A stretch of DNA of 64,000 nt. It comes from Distichodus sexfasciatus (Eukaryota > Chordata > Actinopteri > Characiformes > Distichodontidae). Of the stretch, positions 48,305-60,300 are shown in pieces (position 1 is the first letter of the stretch; each line of letters opens with the position of its first letter). The notes under the pieces were generated by a model that worked only from the letters and a program-made list of their open reading frames with translations, had not been told where the DNA came from and made no database searches. The translations under genes and the position numbers were made by a program. The stretch is from the NCBI GenBank assembly GCA_032718565.1, contig JAVGVS010000023.1, positions 340,001-404,000 on the forward strand, given 5' to 3'.

Positions 48305-51300
48305 GCGACGTGTCCATAAAAGTAAAATAATCAATGTTGTTCTCCAGCAGCCAGTTAAAGTCTGGAATCATATACAGTGGTACCTTGACTTACGAGTGTC
48401 CAAACTAACGAGTTCTTCGAGATACGAGTCGTCTCTCGGACGTTTTTTTGCTTTGAGTTGAGAGCTAAAAATTCTGGTTACGAGCCAGCTGGGCGTGCGA
48501 CGGCGCTATTTAATGACACTTACCTAACTCATTTCAGAAACATGCCGAAAGGGAGGATGAAACAGATCACACTGGACAGGTTTTTAACAAAACCCCCTGC
48601 AGATGAAAGGGAGGAAAGTGTGGCGAAACGGGCAAAAATCAGCCAATAAGATTCAGTTCAGCCTTTCTCCTCCACCTTCGTCAGCATCTTCAAGTCGTCT
48701 GATCTCCAAGGCAAATGCTGTACGTTCTACTTAATAAAACCAGTTTATTGCAGTACATTCTACTGTATTGTGTTTTTATACAATATTCGTTACTTATAAG
48801 CATATTTAAAAACATCTAACAGAAAAATGCGGTGTTTTTGGGGGGTCCGGAATGGATTAATGGCATTTCCCACCACTAGGCCACCTGGTGGCCTAGTGAT
48901 AGGACACTCGCCTTGGGACCCAGAGGTTGAAGGTTCGAATCTGACCTCTGGAGTTACCAACATTGGGTCCATGAGCAAGACCCTTAACCCTAAGTTGCTC
49001 TCAGGGGAACTGTCCCTGAAATTAGGAAATGTAAGTCGCTCTGGATAAGAGCGTCTGCTAAATGCTGTAAATGTAAATTTCAATTCATTCAATTACGAGC
49101 TCCGTCACGGAACAAATTAAATTCCTAAGTCAAGGCATCACTGTATATATGCAGGAAAATATATTCACTATGCTTCGTTAACTTACACCTTCCAAAAACA
49201 AAATGTTTGCAACAGGTTTGCAGCAAACAAGTTTCAAGTTTGCCACAAGTTTGTCATCGTCAGCCACTAGTGGCAAACTTGCGGCAATGTTCTGGCAACA
49301 TTACAAACTGCTACCAAGTGGTAAATGTCAGTCAATGTCAGTGATTTGCCCAAACATTTAGTCAGTAATGGCAAACTTGTAGTGAAGCTTTGATGACGAA
49401 TTCACCAGGAACATAAAGTTTACTAGAAGCCCACCACAAGTTTGCCACAAACCTAATTTGCATGTAAAAAAATATGACTTTTCTGCAAATTTGCAGCAAC
49501 GCTGTCAAAGGTAAACGGCAACTGTTTGGCAGAAGCCTTGAATTTTTGTAAGGGCACCTTTCATTTCAGTGATGTCTTTTCATTCTAATGTCATCATTCG
49601 AATTTATGGCATTAACCACACAAAAAAATATATAGGCAGGGTCTAAACATGCAAGAACACACACTGTCACCTTCAAACCGACCCGGATTCCAGCCTAAAG
49701 ATTTTCAAAACACATTTATTTATTTAAAGGAAATGTAAGGCACCTGGGAAACATTTTTATTTAAAAAAAAATTTAAATATGTCTGTAAATGCAGGGAGGT
49801 GTGGTTTCGCTGGTGGTCCGTCCTCTAGAACAGCACCTGCGTTTTGTTGCTTCAGAAGCTTGTGTGTGTAACTCCTGAAGCCACTCAAACTTTGCACAGC
49901 GAAGAAAACAGCTTTATTATTTATGATCCTCTGATACTGTGGGTCACTTTTATTATAAACCGGCCTAGTGACCGAGTCAGAAACCCATTAAAACCCTCGT
50001 CGAATGGATAATAACAAAACCGCAAAGGGCCGACATACAAACATGTTTTGTCAGGATTTTGAAGAATTATTTGAAGCGTTCCACGACTTCTCGTGGCAGC
50101 CTTTACACAATCTCAAGCCTTCAAACGCTGCTTGAACGCCAGGTTGAGTGAGAGGTAGCAGTTGTATTGTTAGCGGCACATGGGTTTATTAAAATCAGGG
50201 TTGCTGACCCTGCTCCGTTCCACTCACCGTTCGCCGGAGGCTCCGGAAGGAGGAGATTCGGGGTTTGACTGTCTTATTGATCTCCTTCAAACAGTACGAC
50301 AGGGGGTCCCGGCCAAACTTTGGGGAGGGGGGCCCGTTAGCGGGCGAAGGGGCGGGGGGTGTAGAGAAGGGTGTGAGCGAGGAGGAGGAGGAAGAGGAGA
50401 GCTGAGGGGCAGGGAGAGGAAGGAGATGTGGTAAAGGTAAAAGTAGGGCGAGGCCGACACCAGGCGCAGACCCAGGAGATGGAAAAGTCGGGGGATTTTG
50501 GGGATTGGGAGAGGGGAGACGGGGGGGGTACACAAACACACACAGATGACATGGGAAAGAGAGAGACACACACACACCATCAAACACCATAAGCAACATT
50601 ACAGTGCGAGGAAGACAACATGGGAGCAGGAGCCCAAAGAAGCAGAGCAAGAACCCAACAGCCAATACTAAAGCTCCCACGAGCCGCTAAACCCTCCCAA
50701 CTCCTACAACCCCTAGATTAACACTACTCTGAACCCAGATTAACACTAACTCTGAACCCAGATTAACACTAACTCTGAACCCAGATTAACACTAACTCTG
50801 AACCCAGCTACAACCCTCCAGAGATCAACACTAACTCTGGAAACCCAGATTAATGACTAACTCGGAGCCCAGCTACAACCTCCAGATTAACACTCAACTC
50901 TGAACCCAGGACAACACTAACTCTGAACCCAGCTACAACCTCCAGATTAACATTAACTCTGAACCTGTGGATTAACACTAACTCTGAACCCAGCTACAAC
51001 CTCCAGATTAACACTCTCAACTCTGAACCCAGATTACCAGACCAACTCTGAACCCAGCTACAACCTCCAGATTAACACTAACTCTGAACCCAGATTAACA
51101 CTAACTCTGAACCCAGCTACAACCTCCAGATTAACACTAACTCTGAACCCAGCTACAACCTCCAGATTAACACTAACTCTGAACCCAGATTAACACTCAT
51201 CCTGAACCCAGATTAACACTAACTCTGAACCCAGCTACAACCTCCAGATTAACACTAACTCTGAACCCAGATTAACACTAACTCTGAGCCCAGCTACAAT

Positions 51301-54300
51301 CTCCAGATTAACACTAACTCTGAACCCAGATTGGCACTTCAAATTTCTGAACCCAGATTAACACTAACTCTGGAACCCAAAGCTACAACCTCCAGATTAA
51401 CACTAACTCTGAACCCAGATTAACACTCAACTCTGGAACCCAGATTAACACTAACTCTGAACCCAGATTAACACTAACTCTGAACCCAGATTAACACTAA
51501 CTCTGAACCCAGCTACAACCTCCAGATTAACACTAACTCAGCCCCCAGATTAACACTAACTCTGAACCCAGATTAACACTTAACTCCTGGAAACCCAGCT
51601 ACAACCTCCAGATTAACACTAACTCTGAACCCAGATTAACACTAACCTGAGCCCAGCTAACTCAGATTAACACTAACTCTGAACCCAGCTACAACCTCCA
51701 GATTAACACTCAACTCTGAACCCAGATTAACACTAACTCTTGAACCCAGCTACAACCTCCAGATTAACACTACCTCTGAACCCAGATTAACACTAACTCT
51801 GAACCCAGATTAACACTAACTCTGAACCCAGCTACAACCTCCAGATTAACACTAACTCTGAACCTAGCTACAACCTCCAGATTAACACTAACTTGAACCC
51901 AGATTAACATTAACTCTGAACCCAGCTACAACTTCCAGATTAACACTAACTCTGGAGCCCAGCTACAACCTCCTCCAGATTAACACCTCAACTCTTGAAC
52001 CCAGATTAACACTCAACTCTGAACCCAGCTAGCAACCTCCAGATTAACATTTAACCCCAACCCAGATTAACACTCAACTCTTGGAACCCAGCTAAGCAAC
52101 CCAGATTAACAACACTGCTAACTCTGAACCCAGATTAACACTAACTCTGAACCCAGCTACAACCCCCAGATTAACACTAACTCTGAACCCAGCTACAACC
52201 TCCAGATTACCACTAACTCTGAACTCAGCTACAACCTCCAGAGCCATCACCACCTCTGAACCCAGCTACAACCTCCAGATTAACACTAACTCTGAACCCA
52301 AATTAACACTAACTCTGAACCCAGCTACAACCTCCAGATTAACACTAACCTGAACCCAGATTAACAACAACCCTGAACCTGTGCTACAACCCTCCAGATT
52401 AACATTAACTTGAACCCAGATTACTACCAACTCTGAACCCAGATTAACACTAATCCTGAGCCCAGCTACAACCTCCAGATTAAACACTCAATCCTGAACC
52501 CAGCTACAACCCCTAGATTAAAACTAACTCTGAACCCAGCTACAACCCCCAGATTAACAGTAACTCTGAACCCAGGTACAACCCCCAGATTAACAGTAAC
52601 TCTGAACCCAGCTGGCAACCTCCAGACAATACTAACTCTGAACCCAAATTAACACCAACTCCGAACCCAGCTACAGCCTTCCAGATTAACACTAACTCTG
52701 AACCCAGCTACAACCTCCAGATTAACACTAACTCTGAACCCAGATTAACACTAACTCTGAACCCAGCTACAACCTCCAGATTAACACTAACTCTGAACCC
52801 AGCTACAACCCCCAGATTAACAATAACTCTGAACCCAAATTAACACTGACTCTGAACCCAGCTACAACCCCCAGATTAACATTAACTCTGAACCTAGCTA
52901 CAACCCCCAGATTAACACTAACTCTGAACCCAGCTACAGCCCCCAGATTAACACTAACTCTGAACTCAGCTACAACCCTCAGATTAACACTAACTCTGAA
53001 CCCAGCCACAATTCCCAGATTACCACTAACTCTGAACTCAGATTAACACTAACTCTGAACCCAGCTACAATCCCACTCAGATTAACACTAACTCTCCCAG
53101 CCCAACTATAAACACCCTCCAACTAAAAACAACTCTCCTAATCCAACAACAAACCCACTCAGATTAACACTAACTCCACCAAGTCAGCTACAATCCCTCC
53201 CAGATTGAGATCAACTCCCTCAACCCAAGCACAAACCCTCCCCAACCAAAAATAACTCTCCCAACCCAATTACAATCCATCCCAGATTAAGACTTGAACT
53301 TGCAGCCCAACTTCAAACCCTTCCAGCCCAGCACTATTCAGATTAAAGCTACCTACCTCAGAACCACTATAATACCCATGTATAGCTTCCTAGATTAACT
53401 CATCTCCTTTAGTCCAACTACAAACTCTCCCAGCCCAAATAAACAGCCTAAGACTAAGATCAAATGGCCTTATCCCAACTATAAACTCCCACAACCTAAA
53501 ATAAACACTCCCTAAACCTCTCCAGCCCAACACTAACCCTCACCGGATTAACACTAGCTCTCTCAGCCCAACACCACTCAAGCCCACCCTGCCCAACATT
53601 AAAGCCATCCCACCGCAGAAACAACAATGCAGCACTGAAGTCCTAATCCAGTACTGAAGATCTTCTGCCCCCTCACCCAACACCCAAGCACAAAGAAGCC
53701 CAACAATCCAGCCTCTCCTGCAGAGCTTCATCTCAAACACTGGAGCAATAACTTGCTCCCAGAACGCACACTGCAACATGAGCACGAGGGAGGAAAGTGT
53801 GGCTTCATCAGCTTCCTCCGGACCCGGCAGGACTGCTACCATTCATCATTACTGTTAAAATCAATACTTTTATTGTATTTCTTCTGCAAGAACACAATCC
53901 TCAACTGAAGCCTACAGACATCTTTGTGATGTGTGTGCAGTCCTAAAATATAATCCCGAATTTCATGTTTTACTGCAATGTTCAAAACTCTTGAGACATC
54001 AAGGCATTAACCGCTTTTTCCACAACGCAATATGTGACCCTCCACGGCAAAACCAGTCGCTTGTCGCAATGGAGGTTTCTGAGAAAAACAAGCGTTTATG
54101 TTGCGTGGGGTAAAATTTTGGATTTTTTGTTTTTAGTGTTTTGAAACAGTGAAACACTTACCCTTTCCGTCCTAAAAACATGACTTTCTTGAGGTGAGGA
54201 ATTCAATTCCAGCAGAATGTTAAAAGTTTCTGTTTTGACCGCTCTACTTCAATATTTACGGTAAATCCGTGTGATTGTGAATGCAGCGTAGGCTACTGTA

Positions 54301-57300
54301 AATACAAACGTAGCCGCGAGACCGCACCGAGTGCTCTGTGAGTGCTTTCTCACCTGGCGTGACAGGAGAAACCTGACTCCTTTGAATGTTGATATCTCAG
54401 TCATATTCAACATAGATATCGTTTTGAAGCTTGATTTATGCCCTTTCATGAAAGCATGACTCAATTTTGAAAATTTGCGACAAGCGACTGGTTTTGCCGT
54501 GCAGAGTCACATATATAAAACTAGTCAATAGGGCTGTGCGATATGACAAAATAAATCAGATGACGAAATTAAAACGGTTAGTGTTTACATACTTTCATTT
54601 CGTGGTGTGGCAAAATACACTGCGTACGGCAACATTCATCATGGTTTGGACGAGGCTTTGCAGTAGTCGCCGCAGCGATCGCCACGTGGATGTAGGCGCA
54701 GAGAATACTACAGTGTTATTTTTGTGCCTTAATTCTGAACGCACAGTGGATCATTCGCAAGCAAAATCTTGTGTCTGTGCACATTCAACTCTGGGTACGT
54801 GCGCACTCAAAACACTCCATGCACGCTGAGATATCCCTGCTTTCGCACTCGGAGCTGTGGAACGCCAAAGGTGCCACAATTCACCTTAAACTCACTTTAC
54901 TAGAGTGCCGCCTTTTACTGCCATTTTACGGCGTTAAAAAGTGTCTTTTGACCACAGGTCACCAGGGAACAGCAAAAATAAGCAATTTCAACAGCATAAA
55001 AAGCGCTGGTATATTAGAGCACCACAAAAATGGTGTTTTTAATGAATAAAATGGCATAAAGATGGGTGTTTTACTGTCAAAAATATAGGCGAATTTTGGC
55101 ACCTTTGGCGTTCCATATGAGCGCACACAAAGTGTTTCGAGCGTGCGTGTAGACTTGAGATTTTGCTTAGCAAAGCTGCACTGAATTTACATTTCCATTC
55201 CACTGAAATGTGCTACACTGCGATATATATCGTTATTGGGATAGTTTTTGTTCATATCGCACAGCCCTACTTTTATAATGCATGAGGATAATCCAAAAAT
55301 CGAACCAGCGTTAAAAAGCAGCATAAATGCTGAACCGGATGAATCCAAAAAGTCTCAAAGCTGGGTTTTAAACTCTGCAGTAAATCCAACTGAGAAAGAA
55401 TGGAGTAGTTTTAAGCCGTATTGAACCACACCGACATCAACAGTGAGACTGCAAACAGGCTTCGACTGACCTATATAAGCGTTACTATGTAGAGATCTGG
55501 GTCAAAAGCTGGTAGTGTCCCTCTACAATCAGGCAGAATCTGGGCCCGCTCTGTGAGCGCCGCTTCAAATGGAGCCACACTTTTCTCGCCGAGTGACGCC
55601 CTCAAACCTTGATTTTAGGTTAGCATGCTGTAGCAACAGCCCTAGCTGCGCCTCTTAACTCACTGAGCGTTCCCTCACGGAGACGGAGCAGCACTACGGG
55701 CTACAATAGTAGAGAGGGGTTCAATAAACATCTGTAAACTCTTAATGGAATTCCAGCGGGTCTACGGCCACTGCTGGATAAACAGGGCTAAATATAACTT
55801 GTGCCGCTGCCCGCTTCAAGTGCCCTGGGAGAGGATAGATGGATTGTGGGAAGCTAGCGTGCTGAGTGAGTAGCAGAGCGAAGCGTTGATTGTGCTGCTC
55901 TTGAGTAGGCATGGGCCGACACGACATTCTTACAAAAACGTCACGGTTTCACGATATTGCGATTACGGCCGGAAGACGTGTTATTCTGAAACGTTTGAGC
56001 AAAATAAAAGTATTCCACTGAAAACAAACTTTCATTGTTAAACAACATAGAAAATTTGGAACATTAGTAAATATATTTGTTAACTTAAAGTAATGAAAGA
56101 AATAATATTAAATTGAATTGTGCAAACCTCTTACTGCCATGTTCACACTGTTCAAATCTTAAAGCGGTCGAGTCAGTTTTTCTTCACGGCTGCTCCGTTT
56201 GGTTTACAAAACAACGAATCTCGAATCATCAAGAGAAGTACAGCTAGAACTGAAACAGAAATTGGCACGACGCTCGCACGAAACAGGAGTTTCAAAATGA
56301 ATGTCCCCAAAAAAACCCAAGTAAAAACCCAAGAGTCGGCAACTAGACGGCAAGTTTGTTTGATCACGTCTTTGATTGCTGATCAAACTTGGAGTTGCAT
56401 CCGATCAAAGGCTTTATAGTGCGTTCCATTTGCCGTTGGTGCTCGGTTTCCAAGTCGTTTTCTGGAGGCCGAAGCCGGAAGTGTTAGCACATAAGTGTTG
56501 TTTGTGTCTAACCGTGTACATCAGTGGTCCACAATTATCTTTCTCCGAGGGCCAAATTACGTAAAGTTAGTCACACTGAGGGCCAACAAATACCCGTCAC
56601 AAAACTGAAACTCCAGACATAAGTACTAGAAATAGTAAGAACAGCGTCTGTTTTACTGGTCAGCAGAGTTTTTTCTTTTAATTACATTTTATTTTATTTG
56701 CTTTTGGCCTTTCTGGAAGAGAACTCTTTTTTTTTTTTTTTTGTTAATGATGGCGTTCCATATGAGAGTCGCCAGCGCTAACGCGTTTACATCGCAAATA
56801 ATTTGATTTTTTCCGTTTTTGTGCATGGAATTACTCAGAAATAATTTCACATAAAGCGAAACGAATACAATGTCCGGTAAAGGAAAAGTCTGTTGCTGCA
56901 ACTGTTATCGTTAAGATTTCACTCACTCTTAATGACTAGCGGAGATGTCTAACCACTGACGTGGAGACCGCTTATCACAGACGGCCACAGGAAGCGCACG
57001 TCTGTTTACGTTTGTTGCCAATGTGACATGAGGGGCCAGATATATCACTTGCTCGGGTGGGATCTGGCCCATGGGCCAGCACTTAGGGACCACTGGTGTA
57101 CATAATACAGTATTGTTGTAGTTGAGACGTGTTGCTATGCTCATGTTTTACATGAAATGCCGCGTTGTGTGTTGTTTATCAAGTGGCGATGCTAAATTGG
57201 CTGGTCGATGTTGCTAAAGACAAATGACTAGCCTAGTTAGCCAGGATCAGCAACTCGAGATGGAAAGTTGAGATAAAAAGTGGACGTGTTAGCGTTAATA

Positions 57301-60300
57301 AAGCCAGGCCTCCTCTATCCGAGTCCAACTCTCCTGTGGCAAATGGAACTTGTTTCACTGTGTTTTCACTGTGTTTTAAGCGGATGTGGTGTAATTTCGG
57401 GAGGATTCCTGCACTTTTTGTCTTTAACGAGTCGTAAAAAGCAGCCCGTGCTGGAGGAACGGCATGACGGAACACTGTAGCAGTTTTGAAACCGTGACTT
57501 TTTTCAAACCGTGGAAACGGGCCCACCCATGCCTAGTCCTGAACCAGATTTCACTCAGTCTGCAGCGTTTTCCGATCAGTCTTTTGAGAGATTTGAGGCA
57601 GAAGGCCGGCATGCTGATTGGACTCAGGTTCCCGGGGGAGGGGGGGGGCGGCATGCAGGTGGGTTGGAGGCAAGCATAAGCAGGTAGAAGGGGCACGACG
57701 AGGGGAACGGAGAAGGTTAAGCGGTGGCGAAGAGGCCACATGGTTAATCTGATCTCAGAACCACATGACAGTCAAGTCACGAACAACCTGAAGCTTGAAG
57801 AACGTCTACTACAATACACATGATGCTATACACATGACGTTAACGTGCAGTAATACAGCCTATACTCTTACGTGAGGACAATCAGTGCTAACTTTAATTC
57901 TTATTCTGCATTATTCATCTTCCAGAATGTCACGATGATGCCATCGCAAGTATTAACGCAACCTCCCTGCAAATTCAACCCGATCTTACAATTTTGACCA
58001 ATTACCTCAACTTTTCCACAATTTTTGACCAATCGTTTTCATTTCCCACAAAACGTTGAGCCATACGTCAGCGAACTCACTTCCTTGTTACGTTTGGAAG
58101 ACGCAGGAAACACGTGTAATTAAAAACGCCTGATGTTTACCTTCAAAAATAACGATGTGGTTAAAGCTTAATAAAAATAATCGTGGTTATGATTAATTTT
58201 CCTAATTCATTTAAATCAATTGCTAAAGAATAATTATAGAGGTGGACAATTTCAACTTTTTTCTGCCACTCTGACTTGCAACTTAATTGCAGCAAAGCGG
58301 CTAAAAACAATTTTTTTAGAAAAGCTCCTGCAAAATCAGGCAAAATTTAGGCCGCGACAATCTCAGAAAACACCTGCAAAATCCTGGAGGGACTGGTCTA
58401 CATTTGCTCACGTATGAATGCATGTTTGTTCTTTTTGTTCATCCCCTTTTCCAGGACCTCGGTACACGTTTTTTTACGTCGCCACATAACGACTTCTTCT
58501 TGATCTCTTGTTTGTTCACGTTTGGATTTGGACCATTTGGCGGTTTTAGAGAATGAGAGGTGGGAAACCGGAGAGAACGCTGGGTCGTGACGGATGGGAA
58601 ACTCGTGCCTGCTTGGTCACACACAGAGGACGGAATGCCTTCCCCGTGCTTCCGTTGGCAATTTCTTAACCAAGTTAACCAGAAGCCACAGTCCGCATCA
58701 TGACGGAGGTCTGCTGTTTCACAAAGGTGTCATTGTGATGGGAGTGAAAGATGGATTCTGTGTGGGATAATGGCTGTGTTTGTGTGTGTGTCTGTGTTTA
58801 TGTGTCTGTTGAGACTCAAGCACTCCCTAAAATCACTCCGGTCATGCGCTGAGTACGCCACAAAAGAGCTCACAGCCAGAGAGACAGCCATGCAAAAGAT
58901 AGGTTTCAAATGTGTACTTGGGTGAAAGTGTGTGCGTGTGTGTGTGTGTGTGTGGTTAAAGAGAACTGAGAGGATTTTAACCATGCATTTTACTGTCCCA
59001 GAAAAGGACAAAGGCATAGCAAGGAACAGCTTCCCAAAAAGACTAACTGCACTGGACTTATTTCTAAAGTTTTGGCTTTTTGTGTAAAAATCAGAGCTAT
59101 GGCAACGCTAGAACCTGGACAACCTTTGTTGCGTCTGCATTTGAGCACGGGATCAGCCGCTTTTCTAGAACTGTTTACACTACACAACTTTATTTTCCCC
59201 CCCGCCCACAATGGATAAATAAAAACCAGCGTCATGCTGTAGGTCAAGCCTACCTTGCTCTTCTTGAACAGCCAGAAGGGTTTGCCCTTATTTTTGCCAA
59301 GCAGGTCTAGCGGACCTTTAGGGGTACTCAGGCTGCTCTCGGAGGAGGTGCGGTTGATGCCCTGACTGTAATCCTCGAATTCCAGGTCACCGGGCCGCTC
59401 GAAACCTGATTTATGTTGCTCTATGAGAGCCAAGGAGTCCTGGAAGCAAAAAAAACAAAAAAAAACATTTTGCAGCGTGGGTACGACATGTCCGTGCTCG
59501 CCATGTAGGCAAATCACTCAGGCGTAGTTCGGGTGTAGTTGGGCTGCGTGACAATTACGCAACTGCCGTTTCCTCCAACGTAGAGCCGCGAAGTCAAAAG
59601 AGTTATTTGATTATATTAGGGTGCACGACATGGGAAATTATTGGGCGATGCCGACGTCCGGCGTTTTTCACGCTCGTATCTGCCGACGCCGATAAACGAG
59701 GAAGGCGGCTCTGCAGGCTCACAATTTTGCCACAAAAACAGCGCCATTTCTAACACAGCGTCAGGTCAAGAGAGTGCGACAGCACAGCGGAGCGAGAGTA
59801 GTGCACGTTTCAAGTCAAGTTTCGTTTCAACATGCGCAGGGAGAAGAGATTTTTTCGCGAACCTTCCACTGCGTGCTCAAAATAACGGCAGTCCGAGGAC
59901 TCTGGACACGCCTGGCACAAGCACTACCTTTCCGACGTGCAATTAATCAGTCATCGAACGTACTGCGGGTAAAGTGCTAGCTATCATTACAGACTCGGCT
60001 ACATGTTAGTAAACCACGTTTGGGCCAGCTGGCAGCGTAACGGTCAGGGTGTTCGCTCTATCGCCGGTTCGAATCCCGGACTGGTGAAGGTACCACCGAG
60101 GTACTCATAAGCACGGTACCGTCCCCAAGCACCGCTCATCGGGCACTGCCCACGTCAGCTGCCCACTGGTCCTTCAGGGAGGGGTTAAATGCAGAGGTCG
60201 CATGTCGTTGTGGTGTGGTGCTGGGTGTTACTACAACAAGGCTTGTATTATTTTGTTGCTAGGTAACGAAAACAGAAAATGTGCTGCTGATATTTGCTAT

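Larger units (their letters stand above)
48375..49143 (+). mobile_element. Tigger/pogo-like DNA transposon remnant with a SINE inside
   Basis: Left end CAGTGGTACCTTGACTTACG and right end (complement) CAGTGATGCCTTGACTTAGG form terminal inverted repeats flanked by TA on both sides. The AGTGGTxCCTTGACTTACGAG terminus is typical of Tigger-type elements in fish. Without the SINE at 48887-49077 it is about 560 bases, so it is non-autonomous, but it keeps a short coding remnant at 48542-48649. It lies in a trip10 intron, opposite to trip10 if the remnant marks its sense. Confidence 0.8.

Noticed and set aside
50690..53100. CRISPR-like or coding repeat interpretation of the large array
   Set aside because: Head-to-tail minisatellite without spacers, inside an intron. 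Open frames through it are short and shift constantly.
60026..60100. tRNA gene
   Set aside because: A and B boxes are present but no cloverleaf closes, and the sequence continues into a repeated SINE body found at many other sites.
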